A stretch of 30,078 nucleotides of DNA from Cocleimonas sp. (GTDB lineage: Bacteria > Pseudomonadota > Gammaproteobacteria > Thiotrichales > Thiotrichaceae): assembly GCA_023146675.1 (NCBI GenBank), contig JAGLBQ010000108.1, forward strand, positions 1 to 30,078, written 5' to 3'. The notes under the pieces were generated by a model. It was not told the DNA's origin. It worked only from the letters and a program-made list of their open reading frames with translations, and made no database searches. A program made the position numbers and the translations under genes. Shown in pieces: positions 1 to 7,511 of the stretch; position 1 is the stretch's first letter, and each line of letters starts with the position of its first letter.

Positions 1-76
1 CCTTAATTTCTGCACTGTGTGCTGTTATTTCAATGCAGATGGCAGAAATATCGAAAGCTTGACGTTCTTCATGACC
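1..76. other. Window edge, no assignable gene
   Basis: The bases downstream of dnaQ to the window edge cannot be assigned. One plus-strand frame is open from the edge to a TGA at 60-62 and could be the 3' end of a convergent gene. The minus-strand frame in line with dnaQ also stays open for about 25 codons beyond its TAG stop. Neither is long enough to identify. Confidence 0.3.
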
Positions 77-805
77 CTAAAATAAAGTCTTCCAGCTATT
101 CTTACCCGATATTTTTTCAATATCCGTCATACGCTCAATATGCATTTGCTCTTCTTCAGCATTAGCTTTAATCACTTTAAGCGCATTATTATCAACACTA
201 ACACGACGAAAATCTGATGTCCCCGTATGTTCAGCGTCAGAACCTTGTGAACTAGACAGTAATAAGGCAGTCTGTCCACCTGTCATGGCAAGATACACAT
301 CGCCCAAGATTTGCGAATCAAGCAACGCCCCATGTAAGGTGCGGTGTTCATTGCTGATTTCGTAGCGTTTGCATAACGCATCCAGACTATTGCGCTGCCC
401 AGGATGAAGATCCCGCGCCATTACTAATGAGTCTGTAATGGTGCAAAGTGCATCTAAGTGAGGATAATTATCGCCTGTTTTTTGATTATGCAAATCAATT
501 TCATAATCAAGAAAGCCAACATCGAAGGGGGCATTGTGAATAATTAGCTCTGCACCTTTTATATATTCTATAAACTCAGCAGTAATTTTTTCAAAGTTGG
601 GCTTATCTGCAAGAAATTCAGGGGTAATACCATGCACTGCAAGTGCTTCTGCATCTATTGCACGATTTGGCTGAGTATATTGATGATAATCATTACCCGT
701 CATTTTACGGTCAATCATCTCTACACAACCAATTTCGATAATGCGATGTCCATCTCTGGTCTCTAAGCCTGTTGTTTCTGTATCAAGTAGAACTTGTCTT
801 TTCAC
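77..805 (-). CDS. dnaQ: DNA polymerase III epsilon subunit (3'-5' proofreading exonuclease)
   Basis: This is the proofreading subunit of the replicative DNA polymerase III core. The DEDDh exonuclease signature is complete: DTETTG at residues 8-13 (D8, E10), HNAPFD at 90-95 (D95), and HGALLD at 158-163 (H158, D163). The NSLDALC segment before Exo III and the YLAMTGGQT segment after it match E. coli DnaQ. The 242-residue length is normal, and the variable tail should contain the alpha-binding region. The start is a GTG overlapping the rnhA TGA by 4 bp (GTGA), so translation is probably coupled. The stop is TAG, and the same frame stays open beyond it to the window edge. Identity is secure. Confidence 0.96.
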   Translation of the reverse strand: MKRQVLLDTETTGLETRDGHRIIEIGCVEMIDRKMTGNDYHQYTQPNRAIDAEALAVHGITPEFLADKPNFEKITAEFIEYIKGAELIIHNAPFDVGFLDYEIDLHNQKTGDNYPHLDALCTITDSLVMARDLHPGQRNSLDALCKRYEISNEHRTLHGALLDSQILGDVYLAMTGGQTALLLSSSQGSDAEHTGTSDFRRVSVDNNALKVIKANAEEEQMHIERMTDIEKISGKNSWKTLF

Positions 806-1251
806 GCATTACCACCCTTTTCATCCATCGCACGATTTGCTAGCGCGTCAACAAGATCATTTTCCTTATGCCCGCTATGTCCTTTGACCCACTTCCATTC
901 AATATGATGTTGTTCAGTAGCTTTATCTAAACGTTGCCAAAGATCTTTATTTTTCACATCTTTTTTAGCCGCTGTTTTCCAGTTACGCTTTTTCCAGTTA
1001 GCCATCCACTGGGTTATTCCCTGCCTTACATATTGAGAGTCGGTGGTTAGGACAATATCGCAAGGCTTAGTTAGCGTCTCCAAGCCTTTAATTGCTGCCA
1101 TTAACTCCATCCGATTATTAGTTGTCTCAGGTTCATAGCCATAGAGTTCTTTTTCATTATCGCCATAACGCAATAAAGTACCCCAGCCGCCAATACCAGG
1201 GTTTCCTCGACAGCCACCATCCGTGAATATTTCTACTGTTTGATTTGACAT
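802..1251 (-). CDS. rnhA: Ribonuclease HI
   Basis: RNase HI cleaves the RNA strand of RNA-DNA hybrids, removing R-loops and primer remnants in the cytoplasm. All catalytic residues are present: D11 in FTDGGCRGNPG, E49 in NNRMELMAA, D71 in TTDSQYV, H125 in KGHSGH and D135. The basic handle region (WKKRNWKTAAKK, about 86-97) is retained, as in E. coli. The 149 residues fit the family. The ATG start is preceded by a weak GAG ribosome-binding core. It overlaps dnaQ by 4 bp, and the rnhA-dnaQ pairing is widespread in proteobacteria. A palindromic repeat separates it from proS upstream. Confidence 0.97.
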   Translation of the reverse strand: MSNQTVEIFTDGGCRGNPGIGGWGTLLRYGDNEKELYGYEPETTNNRMELMAAIKGLETLTKPCDIVLTTDSQYVRQGITQWMANWKKRNWKTAAKKDVKNKDLWQRLDKATEQHHIEWKWVKGHSGHKENDLVDALANRAMDEKGGNA

Positions 1252-1259
1252 TTATTAAT

Positions 1260-1349
1260 ACTCGTCCCCCATGCTTCAGCATGGAAATGCGTCTTGGACG
1301 CTCCAGCATCTAGTTTATTGAGACAGGATTCTGGAGCGTGGGAATGAGG
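1260..1349. repeat. Palindromic intergenic repeat between proS and rnhA
   Basis: The ends of this segment are imperfect inverted copies. The left end (CTCGTCCCCCATGCTTCAGC) matches the complement of the right end (CTGGAGCGTGGGAATGAG). Each side also holds a smaller palindrome, such as CATGCTTCAGCATG at 1270-1283, and GGACGCTCCAGCATC lies in the middle. The CGTTCCCACGCTCCAGCGTGG-like theme resembles dispersed repeats remembered from other bacterial genomes. The copy looks degenerate, and no second copy was seen in the window. Confidence 0.6.
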
Positions 1350-1380
1350 AGAAGATATTGATTTTACTAAAATCAGAAAT

Positions 1381-3084
1381 TTACACTTTGCTTTCTATAA
1401 ATTTCATCATTTCATCCACCGCTATTTTCTCAGCATCACCGCCTGTACGTGCTTTGTATTCAAGCGTTTCTTCTTTTAAGCCACGAGCAGAAATTACAAT
1501 GCGGTGCGGAATTCCTAAAAGCTCATGGTCTGAGAACATAGCGCCTGCTTGCATTTTACGATCATCCAATAACACATCATAACCTGCCACAACTAAGTCT
1601 TGATGCAGTTGATCTGCAACTGTTTTAACCTCTTCTGACTTATGATAATTCAACGGCACAAGGCTAATCTGAAAAGGTGCTAATGCTTCTGACCAAACAA
1701 TTCCCTGCTCATCAAAATTCTGTTCAATACTGGCTGCGACTAAGCGCGAAACGCCAATACCATAACAACCCATAATGACAACTTCGGCTTTGCCGTTTTC
1801 ATTGAGAACTTTTGCATTGAGTACTTCTGAGTATTTTGTACCAAGCTGGAATATATGCCCTACTTCAATACCGCGTAATATAGACAACGTGCCTTTACCA
1901 TCAGGGCTAGGGTCACCATCAATGACATTGCGAATATCAACAAACTGTGCTTCTGGTAAATCACGCAGCCAATTTACACCTGTATAATGTTGACCATCTT
2001 TATTTGCACCACAGATAAAATCAGCCATTTTTTGTGTAGAAAAATCAGCATAAAGTGGAATATTCAAACCTATAGGACCAACTGAACCAGGCTTGCAACC
2101 TGCGGTAGCAATCACTTGCTCTTCTGTTACTAATTCTAGAGGGAGTGCCACACCTTCTAATTTTTCTGCCTTTATTTCATTTAGCTCACGATTACCGCTC
2201 AACAATAAAGCAACTACCGAATCATCCTCACCTTTTACTAACAAGGTTTTTAAAATCTGGTTTTCTTCAACGTTCAAAAAAGAAGCGACATCAGTGACTG
2301 TGTGTTGATTTGGTGTATCGACTCTTTGCATTTCTTCAGATGCTGCTGGACGCTCTCCTTTTGGTGCAACCGCCTCTGCTAGCTCAACATTTGCGGCATA
2401 ATCACTCTCTGATGAGAAGGCAATGCCATCTTCACCAGAATCAGCTAGCACATGAAATTCATTGGACGCACTGCCACCAATAGAACCTGTATCTGCGTTC
2501 ACTGCACGATAATCCAAGCCTAAGCGTTCAAAGATACGACAATACGTGTCAAACATAGTGTCATAAGTTTGCTGTAATGATTCTTGTGAAATATGGAAAG
2601 AATAGGCATCTTTCATTAAAAATTCACGCGCACGCATAACACCAAAGCGAGGGCGTACTTCATCACGAAATTTAGTTTGAATTTGATAATAGTTAACAGG
2701 GAGCTCTTTATAGCTTTTTAACTCTTTACGCACATAATCTGTGATAATTTCTTCATGCGTAGGACCATAGCAAAATTCACGTCCATGACGGTCGTTCATG
2801 CGCAGTAACTCACTGCCATATTGATCCCAACGCCCTGATTCCTGCCATAATTCAGCAGGCTGGATAGAAGGCATTAATAACTCAATCGCCCCTGCCTTAT
2901 TCATTTCTTCACGAATAATAGCCTCTACTTTGCGTAATACTTTTAAACCAAACGGCGCCCATGTATACAAACCAGATGCTAAACGACGAATTAAACCTGC
3001 TTTTAGCATAAGTTGATGACTGATGATTTCAGCATCAGAAGGTGTTTCACGAAGGGTCGATATTGGAAATTGAGAAACTTTCAT
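1381..3084 (-). CDS. proS: Prolyl-tRNA synthetase
   Basis: ProS is a class II aminoacyl-tRNA synthetase that charges tRNA-Pro in the cytoplasm. From the chosen start the protein reads MKVSQFPISTLRETPSDAE and follows E. coli ProS closely. Motif 2 (RDEVRPRFGVMRAREFLMKD) and a central YbaK-like editing insertion before the C-terminal anticodon-binding domain are both visible. The length is 567 residues against about 572 in E. coli. The frame is open 35 codons further upstream to 3189. That stretch is hydrophobic, is absent from the family and runs across a strong promoter, so the start at 3084 is preferred. The Shine-Dalgarno sequence is weak. Confidence 0.96.
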   Translation of the reverse strand: MKVSQFPISTLRETPSDAEIISHQLMLKAGLIRRLASGLYTWAPFGLKVLRKVEAIIREEMNKAGAIELLMPSIQPAELWQESGRWDQYGSELLRMNDRHGREFCYGPTHEEIITDYVRKELKSYKELPVNYYQIQTKFRDEVRPRFGVMRAREFLMKDAYSFHISQESLQQTYDTMFDTYCRIFERLGLDYRAVNADTGSIGGSASNEFHVLADSGEDGIAFSSESDYAANVELAEAVAPKGERPAASEEMQRVDTPNQHTVTDVASFLNVEENQILKTLLVKGEDDSVVALLLSGNRELNEIKAEKLEGVALPLELVTEEQVIATAGCKPGSVGPIGLNIPLYADFSTQKMADFICGANKDGQHYTGVNWLRDLPEAQFVDIRNVIDGDPSPDGKGTLSILRGIEVGHIFQLGTKYSEVLNAKVLNENGKAEVVIMGCYGIGVSRLVAASIEQNFDEQGIVWSEALAPFQISLVPLNYHKSEEVKTVADQLHQDLVVAGYDVLLDDRKMQAGAMFSDHELLGIPHRIVISARGLKEETLEYKARTGGDAEKIAVDEMMKFIESKV

Positions 3085-3133
3085 AGAAATAGGTGCTTTT
3101 AAAAAAGGAATGAGGAATTGAAAAAAACCCAAG

Positions 3134-3163
3134 ATTATACGTTGAATCTCTATTGACTGCCAA
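3134..3163 (-). promoter_or_regulatory. Candidate sigma70 promoter of proS
   Basis: On the minus strand a TTGGCA -35 box (3158-3163) is followed after 18 bp by a perfect TATAAT -10 box (3134-3139). Transcription should start near 3127, about 43 nt before the proS ATG at 3084. This excludes the longer proS reading frame. Confidence 0.65.
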
Positions 3164-3191
3164 GGGCGCATGAAAAAAACAAATAACATCC

Positions 3192-3220
3192 TTGTTTCAG
3201 TAGACTTTTTATCGCATAAT
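3192..3220 (+). promoter_or_regulatory. Candidate promoter of ffs
   Basis: TTGTTT (3192-3197), a 17-bp spacer and CATAAT (3215-3220) would start transcription near 3227. That gives a 5' extension of about 40 nt on the SRP RNA. 4.5S RNA is known to be made as a precursor trimmed by RNase P. Confidence 0.4.
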
Positions 3221-3266
3221 CGCCGCGCTGTAATTGATTCAGATATTTTTTATTTTCTGAACACTA

Positions 3267-3380
3267 TGGTGATCCGCATCGGTTCTCTCGCGGCGATAGA
3301 CTACGAACCCCGCCAGGCCCGGAAGGGAGCAACGGTAGTAGTGGACTCGGGTGCCGAGATGTAGCTGATGTGGATTGCCA
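3267..3380 (+). ncRNA. ffs: 4.5S signal recognition particle RNA
   Basis: This is the RNA of the bacterial signal recognition particle, which binds Ffh and targets nascent membrane proteins. The conserved apical core CAGGCCCGGAAGGGAGCA (about 3314-3331) contains the GGAA tetraloop and the symmetric and asymmetric internal loops that bind the Ffh M domain. The downstream GTGCCGAGATGTAGCTG matches the E. coli segment. The ends pair into a long stem: TGGTGATCCGCATC at 3267-3280 with GATGTGGATTGCCA at 3367-3380. The predicted length of 114 nt equals E. coli 4.5S RNA. Its position just upstream of dnaX is common. The exact ends are inferred from pairing. Confidence 0.95.
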
Positions 3381-3412
3381 CTCTAATTTTATCTTTCGTT
3401 GACCAACCAAAC

Positions 3413-3432
3413 TATCACTTTCTTCGGTGATA
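3413..3432 (+). terminator. Weak hairpin downstream of ffs
   Basis: TATCAC (3413-3418) and GTGATA (3427-3432) form a 6-bp stem between ffs and dnaX. No T tract follows, so termination is doubtful and it may be an RNA processing or leader structure. dnaX may be read partly from the ffs promoter. Confidence 0.25.
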
Positions 3433-3481
3433 TGCTCAAGTTAATATTTTCCTATCTCTCTAACTCTAGTACACTACTTTT

Positions 3482-5272
3482 ATGAGTTATCAAGTCCTTG
3501 CAAGAAAATGGCGTCCACAGAATTTCAAAGAAATGGTTGGACAACAACATGTGCTTAAAGCACTCGTTAATGCATTGGATGGCGATCGTTTACACCATGC
3601 TTATTTATTCACAGGTACCCGTGGTGTTGGCAAAACTACCATTGCGCGCGTATTGGCAAAATGCCTAAATTGTGAAACGGGTATTACCTCTGAGCCTTGT
3701 GGTAAATGCAGTAGTTGCCAAGAAATTGTTGAGGGGCGCTTTGTTGATCTCATTGAGGTGGATGCCGCTTCTCGCACCCGAGTTGAAGATACACGTGAGC
3801 TACTTGATAATGTCCAATATGCACCAACGCGTGGGCGTTTTAAAGTCTATTTAATTGATGAAGTTCATATGCTTTCTGGGCATAGTTTTAATGCCTTATT
3901 AAAAACCTTAGAAGAGCCGCCTTCCCACGTTAAATTTCTTTTTGCAACCACTGATCCGCAAAAACTCCCGGTTACGATTCTCTCTCGCTGCTTGCAATTT
4001 AATCTTAAGCGAATGAGTGTTGAGCTGATCTCAGGTCATTTATCAACAATCACAAATAAAGAATCCATTGAGAGTGATGATACTTCTTTGCGACTGATTT
4101 CACGCGCGGCTGATGGCAGTATGCGCGACGCATTGAGCTTGCTTGATCAGGCAATTTCTTTTGGTGCAGGGGCATTAAAAGAAACAGAAGTGCGTGAGAT
4201 GCTAGGCACTATTTCACATGAACCACTACTCAATTTATTAAAAGCCACTGCTACGGGTAATGGTGAAAAAGTACTGGCAGACATAGAGAAAATGGCGGGA
4301 GTAACACCTGATTTTGAAGCCGCGACTGATGCACTCATTGCGCTACTCCACAAGATGGCTGTCTTACAGGTTGTACCACAAGCGGAGGAAGATGACGAAG
4401 CTATAAAGCAACTTGCTGATCAATTTAGCAAGGAGGATGTACAACTTTATTATCAAATCGCATTGCATGGTCGCCGTGACTTATCACTATCACCTGATCC
4501 GCGCAGTGGTTTTGAAATGATTTTTCTACGGCTACTGACATTTAGACCATTAAGGGATATAGCGCCCGCAAAAAATTCTACAGTAGGTACGAAAAAAAAA
4601 GGCGTGTTACCCACTATTGATGACGTGAAAAAAAAAACACCCATAGCCAATAACACTGATTTAAAAACAGCACCAAGTGAGTCTGCAAACAACGCACTAC
4701 CCGTAGATAGACACCCTACAGAAATGAATACTGTGATAAATAAGCCTCCTGTAATGGATGATCCACCACCATGGGTCGTTTCAGAAGAGCCTCCTGTAAA
4801 TACGGTTAGCACTATTCCTCCTCAACCAATACAAAATAACGAAATTGAGACAGCCTATTTAACGAAGACTAGCAATCTAAGTAGCTTAAACTCGCCAACT
4901 GAATGGCATGAGATTGTTCCTCTATTGACACTATCAGGTCGAGCAGCTGAGGTAATCAAGCACTGTATTTTAAACAGTATTAAAAACAATCAAATAAAAC
5001 TCTCACTGGATAAATATGGTGAAGATTTATTGGCTGAAACAACAGCATCACAAATAGAAACAGCGTTGAGTGAATATTATAACAAACCCATTAACTTGCT
5101 AATTAACACACAGCATTTAAGCAATGAAACGCCTGCGGAGCGTACGGGCAGAAAAACTCTGGAGCGCCAACAAATAGCAGAAGATTTAATAAATAACGAC
5201 CCCTTTGTAAAAGATTTACAAAATCGTTTTAAGGCACAGCTTGTGCCTAATTCGGTAAAACCAATCAATTAA
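3482..5272 (+). CDS. dnaX: DNA polymerase III tau (and possibly gamma) subunit
   Basis: DnaX is the ATPase of the clamp loader and, through the tau C-terminus, links polymerase cores and DnaB helicase. Visible features are Walker A GTRGVGKT (residues 45-52), zinc-binding cysteines C64, C73, C76 and C79, Walker B LIDEVH (124-129), and the SRC arginine-finger motif (168-170). Domain III ends near residue 365 (FLRLLTFRP). A proline- and lysine-rich linker follows, then a tau-specific domain to residue 596, slightly shorter than E. coli tau (643). Runs of nine and ten A residues sit at the start of the linker (see separate entry). ybaB and recR follow, the usual order. No strong ribosome-binding site precedes the ATG. 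Confidence 0.97.
   Translation: MSYQVLARKWRPQNFKEMVGQQHVLKALVNALDGDRLHHAYLFTGTRGVGKTTIARVLAKCLNCETGITSEPCGKCSSCQEIVEGRFVDLIEVDAASRTRVEDTRELLDNVQYAPTRGRFKVYLIDEVHMLSGHSFNALLKTLEEPPSHVKFLFATTDPQKLPVTILSRCLQFNLKRMSVELISGHLSTITNKESIESDDTSLRLISRAADGSMRDALSLLDQAISFGAGALKETEVREMLGTISHEPLLNLLKATATGNGEKVLADIEKMAGVTPDFEAATDALIALLHKMAVLQVVPQAEEDDEAIKQLADQFSKEDVQLYYQIALHGRRDLSLSPDPRSGFEMIFLRLLTFRPLRDIAPAKNSTVGTKKKGVLPTIDDVKKKTPIANNTDLKTAPSESANNALPVDRHPTEMNTVINKPPVMDDPPPWVVSEEPPVNTVSTIPPQPIQNNEIETAYLTKTSNLSSLNSPTEWHEIVPLLTLSGRAAEVIKHCILNSIKNNQIKLSLDKYGEDLLAETTASQIETALSEYYNKPINLLINTQHLSNETPAERTGRKTLERQQIAEDLINNDPFVKDLQNRFKAQLVPNSVKPIN
4592..4637 (+). promoter_or_regulatory. Candidate dnaX slippage site (A9 and A10 runs)
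   Basis: Nine A residues (4592-4600, then G) encode KKK at residues 371-373. Ten A residues (4628-4637) cover KKK at 383-385. After a -1 shift, or insertion of one A, at the first run, translation ends at TGA 4618-4620, giving about 379 residues. A +1 shift or loss of one A ends at TGA 4626-4628. Shifts at the second run end at TAA 4651-4653 or TAG 4644-4646. All products would keep domains I-III and lose the tau tail. An AGTAGG (4582-4587) just upstream is a possible stimulatory Shine-Dalgarno sequence. No strong downstream hairpin is seen. Confidence 0.6.
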
Positions 5273-5302
5273 AACCACAAAACAAAAAAGGATATAAATA
5301 TT

Positions 5303-5638
5303 ATGATGAAAGGTGGACTTGGCGGCTTGATGAAACAAGCACAAAAAATGCAAGAAGATATGCAAAAAGCACAAGCAGAAATTGCTGCAATCGAAATCAC
5401 AGGTGAGTCTGGCGGTGGTTTGGTATCTGTTGTTATTAATGGTCAACATGAGTGCAAAAATGTCAACATCGATGCCAGTCTGATTTCAGATGATGCAGAT
5501 GACAAAGAAATGGTCGAAGACTTAATTGCCGCTGCTTTTAATGATGCAGTACAAAAACTAGCAGTTGTTTCTAAAGAAAGAATGGCAGGTGTTACTGATG
5601 GAATGAGTCTCCCTGGTGGCATGAAGATGCCGTTTTAA
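5303..5638 (+). CDS. ybaB: Nucleoid-associated protein, YbaB/EbfC family
   Basis: This is a small dimeric DNA-binding protein of the YbaB/EbfC family, almost always encoded between dnaX and recR. The 111 residues show the typical glycine- and methionine-rich start (MMKGGLGGLMKQAQKMQ), a coiled helix (about 10-33), the ITGESGGGLV strand region, and a C-terminal DGMSLPGGMKMPF tail. Two adjacent ATG codons are possible starts (5303 and 5306); an AAAAAGGAT ribosome-binding site lies upstream. The stop is two bases before the recR ATG, so the genes are probably co-translated. The precise cellular role of the family is not settled. Confidence 0.95.
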   Translation: MMKGGLGGLMKQAQKMQEDMQKAQAEIAAIEITGESGGGLVSVVINGQHECKNVNIDASLISDDADDKEMVEDLIAAAFNDAVQKLAVVSKERMAGVTDGMSLPGGMKMPF

Positions 5639-5640
5639 CG

Positions 5641-6237
5641 ATGTCTGATTCTTCACTACTGAATGAATTAATTGATGCGCTGCGATGCCTACCCAGTGTT
5701 GGTACAAGAACTGCACAGCGCATGGCATTTCATTTATTAGAGCATGACCGTGCTGCTGGAATGAAACTTGCAGCAATACTGAAATCTGCAATGGAAAATA
5801 TTGGGCATTGTGATCATTGCCGCACCTTTAGCGAAGATAAACGTTGTCGCATTTGCAATAATTCATCGCGCCAGCAGGATTCTTTATGTGTTGTAGAAAA
5901 TCCTACTGATGTTTTAGCACTGGAACAAGCAACTAACTATCAAGGGTATTATTTTGTACTCATGGGTAAACTATCACCACTTGATGGTATTGGACCTGAA
6001 GAATTAGGACTGGATTTACTGGAGTCACGCTTATCTGAAGGCAAGATAAAGGAATTAATTCTAGCAACCAACCCTAGTGTTGAAGGTGAAGTAACCGCGC
6101 ATTACATTAGCGAGTTAGCTGAAAAATATAGTATTAAAACAACACGTATTGCACATGGGATACCTGTTGGTGGTGAACTGGATTATGTTGATAGCGGTAC
6201 GTTATCACATGCTTTCTCTGGACGACGTAGTTATTAA
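5641..6237 (+). CDS. recR: Recombination mediator protein RecR
   Basis: RecR acts with RecO (and RecF) to load RecA onto SSB-coated gapped DNA. The N-terminal helix-hairpin-helix region includes LPSVGTRTAQRMAFHLL (about 17-33). The C4 zinc finger is intact (C57, C60, C69, C72). A Toprim domain follows from about residue 80 (VVENPTDV) through LATNPSVEGE to TRIAHGIPVGGELDYVD, then the conserved LSHAFSGRR end. The 198 residues are the standard length. It starts two bases after the ybaB stop and a HIT-family gene follows 9 bases downstream, so dnaX-ybaB-recR-HIT look like one transcription unit. Confidence 0.97.
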   Translation: MSDSSLLNELIDALRCLPSVGTRTAQRMAFHLLEHDRAAGMKLAAILKSAMENIGHCDHCRTFSEDKRCRICNNSSRQQDSLCVVENPTDVLALEQATNYQGYYFVLMGKLSPLDGIGPEELGLDLLESRLSEGKIKELILATNPSVEGEVTAHYISELAEKYSIKTTRIAHGIPVGGELDYVDSGTLSHAFSGRRSY

Positions 6238-6246
6238 GAGTAAATT

Positions 6247-6591
6247 ATGAGTGACTGTATATTTTGTAAAATTCTTAGTGGGGAAATACCATCAAAAGCA
6301 CTCTACGAAGATGATGATGTATTTGCATTTGAGGATCTTAATCCTCAAGCACCATTACATGTGTTAATTATCCCTAAAACACATATCGAAACTATAAATA
6401 ATTTAGATAACCATAATTCTGCTGTTATTGGTAAACTCTATCTTGCTGCTAAAAAAATTGCATTTGATGCAGGATATTCTAATGAGGGTTATCGCGTAGT
6501 AATGAATTGCGGTGAAGCTGCTGGACAAACCGTTTTTCATATTCACTTGCATTTACTTGCAGGAAGACCTTTAAACTGGCCTCCAGGCTGA
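6247..6591 (+). CDS. hinT: HIT-family nucleotide hydrolase, HinT-like
   Basis: This is a 114-residue histidine-triad protein of the HinT branch, which hydrolyses purine nucleoside phosphoramidates such as aminoacyl- or lysyl-AMP. The N-terminus CIFCKILSGEIPSKALYEDD and the substrate-site HVLIIPKTHI are typical. The catalytic triad motif HIHLHLLAG lies at 98-106 with H98, H100 and H102. The C-terminus NWPPG is also found in HinT proteins. It is the last gene of the dnaX cluster and ends just before a bidirectional terminator. The biological substrate cannot be deduced from sequence. Confidence 0.93.
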   Translation: MSDCIFCKILSGEIPSKALYEDDDVFAFEDLNPQAPLHVLIIPKTHIETINNLDNHNSAVIGKLYLAAKKIAFDAGYSNEGYRVVMNCGEAAGQTVFHIHLHLLAGRPLNWPPG

Positions 6592-6618
6592 TTTCATTAC
6601 GGTTTCAACCATAAAAAT

Positions 6619-6645
6619 TAAGGCTAATCTACCGCCTTAGTTTTT
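6619..6645. terminator. Bidirectional rho-independent terminator
   Basis: TAAGGC (6619-6624) pairs with GCCTTA (6634-6639). On the plus strand GTTTTT follows. On the minus strand the stem is followed by ATTTTTAT. The hairpin therefore fits termination of both the plus-strand HIT gene and the convergent minus-strand M23 peptidase gene. Confidence 0.7.
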
Positions 6646-6653
6646 AAAGGTAT

Positions 6654-7265
6654 TTACTTGTAAGCAACACTACCAATCAAAAAGATTTCAGGATCAACTG
6701 TTTCACCGTTAATTGCTATTTCAAGATGCAAATGTGGACCTGTTGAACGCCCTGTATTACCAACTAATGCAATAATATCTCTCTTATTTACTATTTGCCC
6801 CTTTTTAACAAGCGACTTTTTAATATGTGCATAACGAGAAACAATTGCATCTCCATGCAAAATTTCAATCATATTTCCATAGCCAGACTTCCTACCTGAA
6901 AATACCACCTCTCCCCTACCCAGAGGATAAATATTTGTGCCTCTTTGTGCGGCAATATCTATACCATGATGCATTTTTTTTCTGCCATTAAATGGATCTT
7001 TACGAATTCCATACTTGGAGGATAATCGACCTGTCTTTACGGGGATATTATCCATAAAGACAATTTCCTTTGCAGCTGACTGGTCACCCATAGGTATTTT
7101 AGTGAGAGGCTTCACTGCCGTTATATTTTTCACAAGGGGAGCAGGAGTATGGGAATTACTATTGTCATATTTTTCTACAATTAAGGTTGCATAAGTCAAA
7201 ATAGCAAGACTCAATATAAACATAACAAAATAAAAAGAGACTTTATTTAAAATAATACTAAACAT
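6654..7265 (-). CDS. Membrane-anchored M23 metallopeptidase
   Basis: This is a LytM/M23 zinc endopeptidase, a family that usually cuts peptidoglycan cross-bridges. Residues 8-30 form one hydrophobic segment serving as a signal anchor, so the catalytic part should be periplasmic. The zinc ligands and catalytic histidines are intact: H99 and D103 in MHHGID, H147 in YAHI, and H178 and H180 in GPHLHLE. The linker (31-70) is short and no LysM or coiled-coil domain is present. At 203 residues it is compact. It is the last gene on this strand, 246 bp after the J-domain gene, so it may have its own promoter. A role in letting polysaccharide pass the wall is a guess from context; an active enzyme is likely because no metal ligand is missing. 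Confidence 0.9.
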   Translation of the reverse strand: MFSIILNKVSFYFVMFILSLAILTYATLIVEKYDNSNSHTPAPLVKNITAVKPLTKIPMGDQSAAKEIVFMDNIPVKTGRLSSKYGIRKDPFNGRKKMHHGIDIAAQRGTNIYPLGRGEVVFSGRKSGYGNMIEILHGDAIVSRYAHIKKSLVKKGQIVNKRDIIALVGNTGRSTGPHLHLEIAINGETVDPEIFLIGSVAYK

Positions 7266-7511
7266 AATTAGGGGAAATCTAAATTGAATTTTTCTAATAA
7301 ATTAAACGCAAGCAATAGAACATTTAAATACAAAGCACTATACAAATCTTAGGATAAGCGGAGGTTATAGTACGAAGAATGTAAGTTTTATGCACTAGAG
7401 CACATAGTTTTCCAAAAACGGAATGGAGCGCGATTTTATATGAAAAAATCAAGAATGCTAGGAAAGCAGTCCCAAAATATTTTTATGCTTGTATTCTATA
7501 GATCTATTTGC

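Noticed and set aside
3085..3189. N-terminal extension of proS by 35 codons
   Set aside because: The added residues are hydrophobic, not found in the family, and the frame would cross a strong TTGGCA/TATAAT promoter; the conserved protein starts at 3084.
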